Origin: Pleurotus djamor
Taxonomy: Eukaryota; Basidiomycota; Agaricomycetes; Agaricales; Pleurotaceae
Length of the DNA stretch: 64,000 bases
Direction: 5' to 3'
Assembly: GCA_029747585.1 (NCBI GenBank)
Contig: JAPEVF010000053.1
Location: 62,001-126,000 of the forward strand
Shown here: positions 10,866-23,300 of the stretch, in pieces
Layout: each line of letters starts with the position of its first letter
Position numbering within the stretch: position 1 is the stretch's first letter
Program-made: the position numbers and the translations under genes
Notes under the pieces: model-generated
Databases searched by the model: none
The model's input: the letters and a program-made list of their open reading frames with translations, nothing else
Told to the model about the DNA's origin: nothing

Positions 10866-11722
10866 GCTCAAAGGTAGAAGAGACCTGGGCAGGAAGCGGT
10901 GGTGGGAAGCTTATAAGGCTCTGAGGGTGCGTGTTGCCTCCAGGCGGGCTTTATATAGACGCTTCATTGAGACCGAGAACATTAAAAAGTTAAGGGATCA
11001 TGCTGGCATGCCGGGCCATCATGGAGTGGATGTGAACGGCACAAGCGATAGACGCTTGCTGCGGCGAAAGGAAGCCAAAGGATACGGTTACATGGTCCTG
11101 AGAAAGACGCACTCGCAAGGTACTTCTGTTAAAACAAGAGCAGCAGATGATGGTTGTTGAAGGATACCGTGGACTCTGTGGATGATCGATTGATCGTCGA
11201 CCCGAGAAGTTGATAAGATTGGATCGGAGTTCGATTATGTTCAGCGCTAGGATCGGAGTCGATTTCATTTGCAACACTTTTCTTCCAGCCTTACTTCAGT
11301 CTTGAATCTGTATCTCACCGCAATAACATCGTGCGCAGGCTCCTGTCTATTCGCATTTTCTGTCTGAGTGGATCTGTCGCTCTTTCCCTCAATTTGCCGA
11401 TTTTTTGCTGGGTTTCTCCGCACATCTACGCTGACCACGGCCAATTCGCACCCTACCCTCTATTTCCGCAGAGGCTATGCTCTTCATTAGGATTCGCAAA
11501 GATATATGGATGCAGATTGGCTTTATCCAGCTGCATTCGCTGATCTACGCCCCCGACAAACAACAGAAGTATCTACGACGACAACTGTCCTCGACAAACA
11601 AAGTACGCCGTGTTTCAGGTTTCTGGGGCGGCGGCCTTGAAGTCTTCTATCGGGGATCTTCCTTCCTGCGCAGTCGTCAGATATCAGGATGAGGACTTTT
11701 CCTGCTGAATACACACCAGCGT
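10866..11722. other. intergenic, DUF7330 upstream region
   Basis: Promoter side of the DUF7330-like gene and 3' flank of NNN copy 3. Open frames at 10783-11160 (plus) and 10990-11277 (minus) have no family resemblance and are taken as chance. Confidence 0.4.
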
Positions 11723-12144
11723 CTACCGAACGCTGTTCGTCAACTTCTCCACGACCCTCATCAAGAAAACGACCACCATGACCACAAGGGTGATCATCGT
11801 GAAGAAGGCGATGCTAATTCCAATCACGATCGACACCTGAACGTCTTTCGGCCGTCCAAAGAAATAATTGTACTGGCTCCCTTCGATGCGGTTGAACGTC
11901 CCGTGGCCATTGTTGTTGTTGATCTATGTTGGTGAGTTCGCGTCCGTTTGGATACTCAGATACTCACCTCGCGTCCATAGTCCACCAGATGTTCGGAATA
12001 TGGGACGGTAGCGGGGGCATCGACCCTTTGAATCGAAATACTGATTTCGGTGTCCTTGTCGAAGTCCAGGCGAAGCTTGCATCGATGGTCATACGGTTTG
12101 CGGCGTCGAGTCTCAGCTGAGGGCTGGGTACGTTGAAGTGGCAT
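11723..12144 (-). CDS. NNN-family membrane protein (copy 3, beta type)
   Basis: Two exons on the minus strand, 12144-11968 and 11923-11723, intron 11924-11967 (GTGAGT...ATAG), about 125 residues. The start is set at the Met of MPLQRTQ because copy 4 begins with MPLQRSQ; the frame is open 51 codons further up to an earlier ATG at 12297. Exon 1 encodes a short domain (FDKDTEISISIQRVDA...YSEHLVDYGRE) shared with copy 4 only. Exon 2 encodes NNNNGHGTFNRIEGSQYNYF, a positive stretch GRPKD, and a long hydrophobic segment (about 26 residues) followed by basic residues, as in a type-I-like single-pass protein. No signal peptide. Function unknown. Confidence 0.65.
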
Positions 12145-13646
12145 CGGGAAGCTTGTTTTATTTTCAGGAAATATTGGTCCATTCGTTTTATAGCTTTGCC
12201 ATCTACTGCTTTCAATTGATATTGAACGTCGAACCTTTCCCCAAAAAGACCTAGCCTTCTCGGCGATCCACGCCAGCTGTGGCCGCCTTGGGCTCATCTA
12301 TAACATCCGAAAGTCTCTTTGCTCTTCTCATTCTCCTCAAATGGAACGTCCTGAGGCTATACGTGGGCGCTCGGACGTAATGGTTGGCTGGGGTCATGCG
12401 TACATTCAAACCATCACAGGAACTTTAGGACTTGTGGCGTATGTCAAGCTCTTCTCATTGGTTCTTCAAGCTTCATCTCGGGAGCGGTAACGCCTGAACC
12501 TCCCCCTTCAAGGGACACTTGACTCCTTTCCACGCTTTGGGTGCCTTCGTACTTGGACGCCTTAACCATGTCTAAAAATAATCCCTCGGGCTTTCTTAGA
12601 CTTAATAAAGGTCAGCTTCAAGCAAGGCCAAGAACCGGTAATACGGCGACTTTCTGAAGCCCTACTCCGTAAGCCATAGACGGGATCATCCCTGCATGTC
12701 CTGTCAGAATAGCCTCCACAAGTTTATAACCTTGATCGCAGTACACTTCCCCGCCCCGCCCCTGCTCATGCACTTACACGCGTGTTGCCGAGGATTCTAT
12801 GGTGTAGTATTGCTTCCGTCTGTCACTAAGAGGTTTTGAACGGAGTCTCCTCAAATTCCTTGAATGTAACCAGGGCCCTCAGGAAAATTTGGCATGTAAG
12901 CCCGCCATGCCGCTGTGTTTCAACGGTTCAATGGCGCTCCACGCTCGCGCCGCGAGGCAGCTCTTCAATATTCAGTGCTGGACGGACAACACCATCTTTC
13001 GGCTCAACTCTCTCTAAAAATCTCTCTATGGACATGTCTCTCAGCGGACCTCAAGATGGATCAACGGAAGGCTTCATGTGAAGGCAACACGTAGGCTTCC
13101 TTACTGAATATCCATGATGTTCAGGATCATCTTGGGATCGTTGTGAGTATATGGCAGCGATCCAAGTTGGAACTTGATAAGATCGGGATTTGCCGAAGCT
13201 CAGCGCCCCCGGCCTGTCACGGTTGTTTTTGAACTTGCCACCAACTCATCCATGGCGATGATACCCGTCCCTTCCTGCAAGAACGCTAGCTCGGCGACGC
13301 TACCAATCTGTCTCTCTCTGAACTCTCCCCACTCCGAGCATGGGTGCGCCCACTCACCTCGCGTGTCACTTTCGGAGTATGCAGAGAACGACGTCTAGAC
13401 TCTAATACTATCGATTGGATCTGTGCCTCTGGCTATCTTCTGGCCTATCCTACTAACAATTACACCAATGCTACACAACAAAATGTCCTGGACGTCGCCT
13501 TATAGAATGAAAACTTTCACTGTTTACTTCAAGATATCCTTGACACCGCCCTCTTGCGAAATTCTTTCAATCCTGTGCCATCACAAATCGTCAGAATGAG
13601 AACCCTGTTACTTGTGGATACGCACGACCACCTACCCAACACTTGC
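12145..13646. other. intergenic between NNN copies 3 and 4
   Basis: No coding region recognised. Positions about 12900-13030 share short matches with about 14640-14820 (for example the run around GCCGCTGTGTTTCAAC), suggesting that the flanks of copies 3 and 4 were duplicated with the genes and have since diverged. Confidence 0.4.
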
Positions 13647-14048
13647 TTACTTCTCCGGGGACCTCTTCAATAAAACGGCCACTATGACCACAAGGATGAT
13701 CATCGTCAAGAGGGCAGTGCTAACCCCAATGACGACCGAGACCTGCACGTTCTTCGGCCGTCCAAAGAAGTAGTTGTACTGGCTACCTTCAACGCGGTTG
13801 AACGTCCCCGAGCTATGGTTGTTGTTATTCTACATCGGTAAGTTTCGTATTCAACGGAAGATGGGGAAACACACCTCATCTCCATGTTTCCTCAGATGCT
13901 CGGCATATGGGACAACTGCAGGGTCTATCCTGTGAATCGATATACTGATTTCGGTGTCGAAATCAAGGTGATGCTTGCACAGATGGTCATATGTATATGG
14001 TTTACGATGTCGACTTTCAGTTAAATACTGGCTACGCTGGAGTGGCAT
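13647..14048 (-). CDS. NNN-family membrane protein (copy 4, beta type)
   Basis: Two exons on the minus strand, 14048-13875 and 13829-13647, intron 13830-13874, 118 residues with all phases in register. Exon 1 gives MPLQRSQ and the shared domain DFDTEISISIHRIDP...HGDE; exon 2 gives NNNNHSSGTFNRVEGSQYNY, then FFGRPKN and a hydrophobic segment of about 26 residues ending in KRSPEK. Over exon 2 it is very close to copy 3, and the exon border falls at the same codon, so the two are a tandem duplicate pair. The position of the Asn-rich motif directly before the membrane segment is kept in all five copies. No known function. Confidence 0.7.
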
Positions 14049-15234
14049 TGGAGAATTTCACTAATTTGCAAGCGATATTGGGTGAATCGGTTATTATGGC
14101 TCGGACAAATATTGTCCTAAACGTTTAATAGAGGCTCGAATGACGGCATCGCAGGTCCTCAACGTAAGTCCTGTCAACTCCCGTCAGTGTCAAGTCCCGT
14201 CAATGTCACGTCTTGTCAGTGTCATGTCTTGTCAGTGTCATGTCAGAAGTTCATGTCTTGTCACCTAATCACACCTTCGTCTTCAACTTACGCTCTATGA
14301 AACCGGATTGAGTTTGGCTGGCCTCGAGTTTAAAATTTAAGCGTTCGCTTAGGGATGTTTTATCCTTGCTGAAAAATCCCACACAGAATCTGAGTGCCGT
14401 CTGGAAGCTCGCCGCTGGAGACGTCTCGTAATATTCTCCTTGCTCCGAAACCCCTACCTCATGGTGAGTAACGGAACAAGTGGACTCTCGTGCACACGTC
14501 CGATGCCCGATGCCTAGGTTTTAAAAGCCTAGGGTACATCACTTCAGTCTCAGTTACTTGGGGAATAGGTTACTCAACCGAAATCCCTCCGAGTCGAATG
14601 AAAGCACACCTCTCAAGTTTGTCTCAAGGTGCAGTTGAAGTTGTTCCAGTCGCCGCTGTGTTTCAACAGTGCTCCGCGAGTTTCTGCCACGTGGCTGACG
14701 GCTGATGCGCTGACGCCTGTTCCGAGTCTGGTTCCAAGTGTATCTTGTCGCAAAGTTCTTGCCCCTCGGCTCAACACGACCTGTCTATAAATACCTTGGT
14801 GGATGGTGCTATGGAAGGCTGCCTGTGAAGTATACCCGTTGTTTTCTCAATCTTCCAGAAAGACTCTGCTCGAATTGTTCGGTACTAAGTCCAACAAGTT
14901 CAAAAATTTTTGATCGGGAGGAGACCCCTCGAGTACCAGACGCTCCTCTATCTTCTCGCCTCGGCTTGGACCTGGGATCCCGGGGATGATGTGTCCCCAG
15001 ATCATAACGGTGGATTCATAAAGAAAAGCCTCATTGCTACATATATATAGGGAAGGGGGAACAGTCCGTATACGTAACCGACGCAACCTTCGTTTGAGTA
15101 TTGGATGCTATGTCAATGGCGAGGAGAGCATAAACAAGCAGGGGGCTTAAAGCCTTGGAGAAAGGGGAATCGCGCAACACTCGAGGGGAAGGACTCAAAT
15201 GATTCGCCCAGGGTAGGCAATCCAGTTGACCCAG
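14049..15234. other. intergenic with a short minisatellite
   Basis: Apart from the 16-bp tandem repeat at 14180-14243 nothing is recognised. A TATAAATA-like box near 14790 leads only into a 36-codon frame without resemblance to any family. Confidence 0.4.
14180..14243. repeat. 16-bp tandem repeat, four copies
   Basis: Unit of the form CYYGTCARTGTCANGT, four consecutive copies with few mismatches. Confidence 0.8.
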
Positions 15235-17698
15235 TCACCGATAGACTTTTCGGACACACTCCATATTGTAATTTAATCTGAGGACGAATTCTTGACCAAA
15301 GCTGAGTTCCTCCCATCCTCCGACGTGGGCTCGAGCTCGAGCAGAGATATCTTCGACATCGTCGTCTTCATCGTCTTCATCATCTTCGGCGTTTTGACCA
15401 TGGTTGGGGGTGGCTTCGGCTGTAGCATTGACCTGCTTAACGCGTAAGGGGGCTGCACGTGTCTGTCAATATAGGAAGGACTACGCACCGTGGCACACCG
15501 AGCTTTCTTCGATATTGATGTCTAAAACAAGGAGTGAGGGATTTGTGTAGCCCAACGAATAAAAAGTGAAAACATACACCCTCATCCCTAGGCTCATTTT
15601 TACGCTTCAAGGGGTGATCTTCGAGGCCTTCCGAGAAACTCATAAAAGCAGGTGTACAGAGTGAGCTTAGGAATTGAGATCCAACATCGAGCCTGTGCGA
15701 CAATGTCAAGTCAACGGAGTGGCGCATAAAGTCCTTGTCCTTATTTTGGAGGACGAAGCTGAGAATAAGGCGTTGGAATCCTTCGAGAGCATATTCGGGG
15801 TGGTTTCGAGGGTCCTGCTCTGAAAGCCATGATCGGTCCGGTGCTACCACACTGGCGACTCCGTCCATGAGCACAGCAACGGGTTCGAAAAAAGAATGAA
15901 AAGGATCTGCGTCGACTTCAGTTGCGATGAATTTGTCTCGTGCCTTCCAGTTACCAGTGAAAGCATACCAAGCAAACAGAGGGATGGGTTCAGGTTGTTT
16001 ACCCTCAGGGTGCGCAGCGATCAGCCAGTAAAACATTACCCAAAAAACGGATTCGGCGTCATGTTCGAGATCATGTCTCCAAGGTTTAGCGGTTTGTTCC
16101 TGGGGTAAGGCATGAGAAGCGGACGGAGGGAACCTGTCGACTCGAGGCTGGAGCTTGGCCTTGTAGACATCGGGAACCGCAGGGATCTTAGGAATAACCA
16201 CCCTGTCTGAAAATGGGACGGGGCCATTTTTGTCAACAGCGCGCGCAACAAATCCGGGTGTTCCCTGCTAGATGCACTCGTCAGTGAAGCTCATTGGAAG
16301 TGGTGAACCGCCCGACCGTTCGCTTCTTTCCTTCAGGATCTTCCGTGTCCGTCTTTTCCCCTAGGATTTCCGAATTGTTGAAGTCAATCAACATAGCCCG
16401 GGTTTCATGCGGATGAGGAAACTTCCTGCAATGAAGTAAGAGGTATAGTAGAATTCTAGAAAAGCGACGATTCAACATACGCAGAGTCCAGCAAGTGTCG
16501 GATAAAACATAGTCCCTCGTGGTCTGTTGGTATCGGTCCCGGAGGAACCACACTCTCCGCTAGGAATAGTATATTGCTATTGCTAATGTCTCGATGCAAA
16601 ACACCGTGTCTAACGTATAGATACCTGATAACTGCGCGAATGAGCATCAATCAAGTGGAAAACGAGGAGACGAACCTTCGAGGACATCATACAGGATCTC
16701 CAACGTATCCAGCAGGGTAGCTGCCATCATTATAGGGCGACCGTACTCCTTTAACCCAATGATGTGGTGCGTTCGAGCTGGGTTGAAGAAGTCAACAGAA
16801 TCAAAGAAGAAAAGTACATGAGGGATGCCAGGGACGTCTCCATCCCGGCGGATGTGCTGGTAGATCTCCCGCTCAACGAAACGTCGGGACTTTCGGGAAA
16901 GTTGACTTGTGATCACTTTAACGGAAGGGTTGTTGAGGTTGAAAAGGACATGGGTACGAGTTACGAAGGGGTTGCTAGCGAAGAGCGGCTTGAAATCCTC
17001 ATAAGTGGTGCCTTTCACCTTGATGTCGAACGTGACGTCGTGTTCAGTAACTTTCCTGGTGAACGACGAATCGGCCCAGTTTCCAGGGCGGTAGAGACGA
17101 TAAAGGAAGGCAAACACCACCTCCGTGATAGAGTCAGAACCCCATGGAAGAAAGAGTGCACGGGTTGTGGCAGAACCTTCGATCGCGACAAGAAACGTGA
17201 CGCCACGTTTCGAGGTAATGAACGAGAGGGCTGCCGTGCGGTCAGGTCGCGCCAGAAGCCAGCGGTGAACATAAGAGGCGGCTTTGAGAAAGGGATCTAC
17301 GCGGTCAGCTGAAGCGTTCGCGCCGACAAGTTCAGCCCACGGCCAAGAAAACGACATCCCCCAGCGACTTTTGAATGCAAGGGTGATATCGGGGCAGCAA
17401 TCGGTAGTGGTGGTATGGTGTGTTGACTTCTTGCATGTCGTATCTTCAGCAACTAGTAACTCCTCGTCTCTGAAGCCTAGCACTACCCTTCAGTTCACGT
17501 CCGCGTAATCGAAAAGCAGCAGCACTCACAGTTTTTCTGAAATAGTCGACAAGCCTTGTTCAACCTCTTGAAGAATAATTCTAAAGATGGGAAGCGGACC
17601 GTTATGTTGGTGGGTTTGGAAGGAATGGGTCCGGCCTCATTCAGCAAGGCAAGAAGAGTATCAGAGTCGGCAACCGGCGAGAAACGATGTTGATCCAT
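15235..17698 (-). CDS. FunK1-type fungal protein kinase (copy A)
   Basis: Seven exons on the minus strand: 17698-17530, 17476-16676, 16631-16481, 16425-16317, 16264-15578, 15521-15489, 15432-15235; phases agree and give 715 residues. Similar to the fungal-specific FunK1 kinase family (PF17667). Visible elements: catalytic loop LHRDISNSNIL (about residue 336), DFN in place of DFG (MLIDFNNSEIL, about 386), GTPGF at the activation/P+1 region (about 411), and WRHDLEHDAESVFW in the C-lobe. The N-lobe has a variable region without an obvious glycine loop, as usual in this family. The tail is acidic (DDEDDEDDDVED). Compared with copy B the first 45 or so residues are cut off by a TAG at 17729-17731, so the start was placed at the next Met. 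Substrate unknown; a soluble cytoplasmic protein is likely. Confidence 0.8.
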
Positions 17699-18229
17699 GT
17701 GGAGTCTAGCGACCTCGTCGCGCTTCTGCTAAGCGTAGACGGGGTCAGTCTTGGAGTAGCGGAGTCGAACTGTCGAAGGTGGTTGAACGTTGAAGCTTTG
17801 AAGGATTGGCTGTGAGTTCAAGGACGCTTTCGAAGCATCAGGCTTAGGACTTGGTAGTATGTATTGAAGTTGAACTGAGGAAAGAAGAATGAGTACTGAG
17901 TACTGAGTGATGGGCGCCAACGCGCCCTTCTGACCGTTAAGCGCTGTTACGTTATTGCTCCTAAACCATCCCCCTTAGCCTCAAGCGACGATCAGTTTGG
18001 CGAGGAAGGATGGGCAAATGGTACGCAGCGAGGGCGCTGTAAGCTCAATGTCCACAGACGAAGGGGGCCCTTGATTGACGATGGAAATAACAAGAAAGCG
18101 TATAAATTGAGGGAAAGTAAAATATGGCGGTATACAATCGAAAGCAAATGCAAAGTGTTGTACTACGAAAATGTCCCATGTAAACCGAGAAAATTCAATG
18201 ACAAAAGGGATCGCGTATGCAAAGATCTA
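17699..18229. other. FunK1-A upstream remnant and lectin 3' flank
   Basis: Positions 17699-17840, read on the minus strand, encode residues that match the N-terminus of copy B (PPSTV, then KTDPVYA, then after the TAG QKRDEVARL), showing the gene was once longer at its 5' end. The rest, to 18229, is the 3' side of the lectin gene with nothing recognised. Confidence 0.55.
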
Positions 18230-19435
18230 TTACATGACCCAGGCCTGGTTGGTGTTGGTGTCCGTGCAGTCAAACATCTGTAGCTGATTGCCGTTCTCAA
18301 TCTTAGCGTTCGTCAAGTCGAGGCACAACTTGTCAGCGCCGACGCGTTGGTAGAATTGAGACTGCTTGGTGTCGTAGTCCCACTTCTGGGACACAGTGCC
18401 GGTACAACCGCGAAGAACGACGAGATCGCCATTCTTAGGCACTGAAAGACATGAATGTCAGCGTGTGTGACGGGAAAATATATGATTGGACATACTGTCA
18501 GAACCAGAGTCGACGCAGAAAGGTTGATTTGCATCGACGACTTCGATCGTCGTAGCGTCATTGTTAAGGGTCCACGATATTGCGGGAGTTGAGCCTGAAC
18601 ATTCGTTCCTGCTTAGAGGTGAGAAAGGGTGAGGTGTGATAACGAAGAAGGGTGCTTACAGTTCCACTGGTACTCCGTCCTTCTTGACGTTGTTGGCAGT
18701 GGTTATGCACTTTGTCTTATCTTCTACGAGGTGGAGTTGAGCGGGACGAGAGGAAGTTGTTGCAGGATTTGATGTCGATGCTGATGAGGGCGAGGGAGTT
18801 GAAGACCCTCGCGTCCAAACTTGATTGGGGTTATTGTCGGTGCAAGTCCAGGTTTGAGCAAAGTTGCCGTTGAAAGTCTTTCCTCCTTCCAGATCAAGGC
18901 ATTTACCTAAGGGTGTAACTGAGCACGAAGGCTTGTGGCTTGTCAGAACTAAATACGAACCTGAGTTGACTAGGCGGTTGTCGTCGGTTCTATCCCAAGA
19001 CTGAGCTGGTAAAGCCTGGTAACATTTCCAAATCTTCATGTGGACGCCATCGGCTGGGTCTAATGGCGACAGCGTAAGCGGGGGGGGATNAAAAAAAGAA
19101 AATAGAAGGCTCACTCTCGCCTGCGTCCAAGCACATGTCGGTACCAGCGAGTTGAACCTGCGTAGTTCCGGCATTGAAAGCCCACAACTGGTTGGGTTTC
19201 CCGGTGCAATCGTCACTGGGGGTATGTTAGTAAGATCATCTCAATAGGAGGATCGGTTGAGCATTTACATGTCGACGGGTGAACCGTTTGCGTAGGAGGT
19301 GCCCTTGACCCCGAGGCACTTGATAGTGTTACCATTAGGGTGAAGGACAGATGATTCTGCCCGAGCGTGGAGGATGGTCAGAGCAGACGCGGAGTAGGTG
19401 GATGTGCCGAGGGCGAGGATGAGAGCAGAAATCAT
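18230..19435 (-). CDS. secreted ricin-B-type (beta-trefoil) lectin-domain protein
   Basis: Five exons on the minus strand: 19435-19269, 19215-19115, 19059-18660, 18608-18496, 18441-18230; 330 residues, phases consistent. A signal peptide is clear (MISALILALGTSTYSASA). Two ricin-B-type units follow, separated by a Ser/Thr/Pro-rich linker of about 20 residues. The family hallmarks are present: CLDAGE, CLDLEGG and CLDLTN with Q-x-W motifs (NQLW, NQVW, SQKW, NQAW) closing each subdomain. The fold usually binds galactose-type glycans; the enzymatic chain of AB toxins is absent. A 42-nt frame-neutral stretch in exon 3 (18905-18946 region, GTTCGT...CTCAG) may be an additional short intron. A TATAAATA box lies near 19566-19573. 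An N at 19090 falls in the second intron. Confidence 0.82.
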
Positions 19436-20359
19436 GATGTCGACAATTAGCGAAGGTCGGTGTAGATGTCGGTGTCGGTGTCGGTGTCGGTGTCGAATAG
19501 CAATGGGGAAGTAGGAAGGCAGGAGGTGAAGACTTCTACGCCTTTTCCTCATCGAAAAGACAAAGTATTTATACCCTAGAGGCTTCGACTCCTATACCAA
19601 TCCATTGCTGTTAGACATGTCAACTTGTCTAGCGGTCGGCTTGTCAACATACCTCCCGCCTCCCATGTCGTCATAGATAGACTATAGGAGGTGTTTCTTC
19701 CGCACTTTGGGGCGTCGCTTGTCTTCTTTCGGCAGTGCAGTCGGTAGTTGGTAGACGGGTCAGGTTTCCGCTTTACGGGTCGGGTGGGTATGTCAGAGTC
19801 ACAGCCTTGGATGGCGGACTCAGCGGAAAGAAAAATTGGGTCGCAGCAGGCGGGCATTGGTGCACAAGCTGCCTTCTGTATAGATGCTGCGTCAGTGAAT
19901 AAGTAGTACGACCGGTATGAGGATGTCACTCACGCTGTGAGAACGGGTCTAGCATCTGTGTTACTCCACGCAAGCCTTTTGTCGGTTGCAGGCAAGTTCA
20001 GACATCGTCGTCGTAGGACAGCCTTGAACCTTCTAAGGGTCGCCGTCTGGCCCAAACAATGACGTCACGCGTCATAACGCGTCCCACTCCGAATAATATG
20101 GTGTAAATAAAAAGAGTAGTTCGTGGATTCAGACACAGCTTGACGGGGAGGTTGCCCTTGGAACAGCTTATGGTTATCCTCTGCCTCAACAAACATGTAG
20201 GTGATCAAACAGCTCCTAACAAAACATGCAAGATATCGCGACGCGTACATGTCACCTGATATTCAAATGACCTGTTTTAGCCCTATGAGCTTGCTTTGAG
20301 CAGCGTCGATTATGTACAGCATGTCATGTAAAGTGTGTACTCTAGTCAAGCGCCCTTGT
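19436..20359. other. intergenic, lectin promoter and FAP1-like 3' flank
   Basis: Holds the lectin promoter with its TATA box (near 19566) and leader repeat. A minus-strand open frame at 19576-19929 has no family resemblance and lacks supporting splice structure. Confidence 0.45.
19465..19494. repeat. hexanucleotide repeat in the lectin 5' leader
   Basis: About five copies of GRTGTC lie 30-60 nt upstream of the lectin ATG. Confidence 0.8.
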
Positions 20360-23300
20360 CTATACGTCCGCATCGTCCTCCCAGTCATCAGGAACGGGGG
20401 TACCAGGCTCGGCTGCTGCATCACCAGTCGCAATGGTGTTAGGCTGAGTCGATAGAGCAGGGGTAGCCGACCGCGATTGGTGGGCTGAGTGTGGAAGGGT
20501 CAAAGGGCTGGCTCCTCGGGGAGTTGAAGCTGATGCCGCCGGTATCAAGTTCGATGTCGTTGTAACAACTGTGGGAGTAGGTGTTGTCGAGGCGTTCGCT
20601 CGAGGGGGTGCAGCACCCCAAGCTCTTGGAGGAGCTGACGCGACCGGTTTGTGTCCGGTTGTCGGAATAGCGGCAGAGGATGGCGCGGTGGTGACAGTAC
20701 GCCAAGAGGGGGAGGAAGACCTTAAGTTGACGTCCGCCAATTTCCCCGATGACCCATAAGGAGAGTGAGTAAGCCTTAGAGATGCCATATGAGAAGAGAG
20801 GGTGGGTGTAGGTAGGCGGGTATCAAGTCTACGCAGAAGTTGCACGCTATGAACGAAGAAAAGGGAGGGAAAGATTGAGTCACTGAGGTGTTTGGGGGAG
20901 GGGAACGAATAATTTACCTTCTGTGCGGCTCTTGGTCGACCATCTGGGTATCTAACCGATAAACCGTAGCAAGCTGTTATAACCATTGTAAGTAAGCGCC
21001 AGGGGACGACAGGTGCAACGCTTCAACTCACATCGTGAACGAACTTCCGCCTTTCCATGGGCATATGCGGTAAAACCTGAGTCCTCTTTTCTCCATTGAC
21101 GAAGCTTAAAAGACGACCAACACCACGATCAGAACCATTTCAGATTTATGAGCGTTCAAATGCTACTCACTCAGAGAACGCTTTCTCCACCAACGCCAGA
21201 AATTTGGGATCAGACCTCGCGAACGAAACAAGTTCATCCGAATAGGTGGCCGTCGCAGCTTTGGCGTGGGGGTTAATCCCCAATGCATCGGCAAGTCGGG
21301 CGTTTCGCTTAGCAATAGCACAGTCGTTATTGCATTTGGGTGTGTTGTGTCGTGGTTGATTAGTCGAATCGACACTCCGTCCACAATGAACAGCTTGCTT
21401 GATACGCCCACACGGGCACGTGACCGTGATCAGCGCGTCGCAAGGCTCGGTTTCGGGGCATGCAGAGGGTGCGTGGCATGGAAGAGTGCAAGGGTGGCTA
21501 TCGGGTAGGCTGTTGTCGTCGACACGAGTGAGTATATGGGTGGAGGGCAAGGGACAGGAGGGGACCTTACCATGACTTTCTGGCCTTCCCGCAGCGAGCT
21601 GTACAATCACCACACGTCCCAGGATGACATTGACGGTCGCAGTGATGGAAACCGCAATTCATCAATCTATGATTTGCAGTCATGATCAGAAAAGATATGT
21701 CTCAGCAAACAACTTACTTTCCACAGACACCGCCACAACGAACCTTGTCCGTTGCAGTCGAGCATCGAACATTCGGAACGAGTTTCTTCCCGCAGGCACA
21801 CATCTTACTAACCAGATGAGGGCACGGTGGACATCCGGCCGCTTCTCCTCCTTCCTCTCCATCGACACCCTCGCTCCGATCTTCCACCCGACCATGACAC
21901 GAATGCGCAACCTTGGGATGTCCACACGGAGGCGGTGGTCTTGAACAAGGGAATGGGCATCTCAACACTGTCCCGCATTGGATGGGTGGATCCAATACCG
22001 TCCTCCCACAATAACATATCATCTCCTCAAACGTGCTCCTCAAACAAGGTGGGCAGGCTCCTCGATGATCGCGGGCTTCGCAGGTATGATTACCGCACGA
22101 AAGCATCTTGCCACAAACAAGATCACATTCGTGCAATCCACCAATGGATGAAAGGTCCAGTTCCACGTCGCCTTGTTGTTTTCGACGGTTCTTGCCTTTA
22201 CCAGCTCCGCTCGTAGCAAATCCAGCGAGGGGACAGCAAGTGCGACGACACTGGTGGCGACCACAAGCGCGTAGGGCACCACAGGGTTTCTCGCAGAGCA
22301 CTTCGAGTTCGGTGTGCGTGAGGGGATCGTAGAGCTTAGAACATTGAATTTCTTTGCGTGTCGAACCGCACCGGCAAGATCGTTGGATGAGGACTTCGCA
22401 GGGGGGACAATCGCCGAGATGGCAGGATGCTTGACAGGGATGAGAACAGGATGGGTTGGGTTTGAGGCAAGGGGAGGTACAAGTGGGGATGGGTTGAGTG
22501 CAGGCGGTACGAGGTAATGTTAGAGTTCGGAAACGAGAAGAGAGGAGAGTGTTTGCTGACGCGCTTGTCAGCTCAATCTTCCCGCATGGACAATACGTGA
22601 AGACACTGGGGTCGAAAGGGCATACTTCGGGGGCAGAAGAATCTAGATGTTCGGCGTGACATTGTCGTTCGCAAGAATGTACCCCGCAAGCGTAAGCATG
22701 CTTGCAAATCGAACCACAGCTATACCGCTCCGCCTGATCTTCGCCACAAGTTTCCTCCCGAGATTCCTGTCCGCACCAGCACTTCTTAGTGATACGGACT
22801 TCACAAGGAGGACATGGTCCTGCATGACAGCCCCGATCACATGCATGCTTGCCGCATTTCAACTTCCTGCCACAAGTTTGTCCACAAGAGCGAATATCCG
22901 AAGTGTTGGGCGCTGAGAGTAGTTGTCTGCATTTGAAGACCATTTCGTCTTTACCACAATGGCAACGCATGCGTAATGTGACTTGACATGGAGGGCAAGG
23001 ACCTGGATGACACGCCAGAGGGCACGGATGGTCGCAGGCTGGTTGATCGCCATCTAAGGTGGGGATGTTTGACGTGCTTCGAGGTCGTGAACATGGATTT
23101 CCGCACGAATGTGGGGTCGCGAGTCTGGTCAGTGGCGGAGAAGCCATTGTACCACAGAAACACCTATGGTTTTGGCAACCATTGTCAGTAATCTGCGCAT
23201 AAAAACTGAGCATGTGGAGATGCGCACCAATAACTCGTCGGCACCACCTCCCTCCGCTTCTGACATCCTGGACACCGCCATTCTCCCAGCTTGTCCGTCT

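Noticed and set aside
16764..17312. 182-codon plus-strand open frame
   Set aside because: Lies fully antisense to exon 2 of FunK1 copy A; similar antisense frames appear at 28238-28831 and 31658-32074 opposite the same exon of other copies, so it is a codon-bias shadow.
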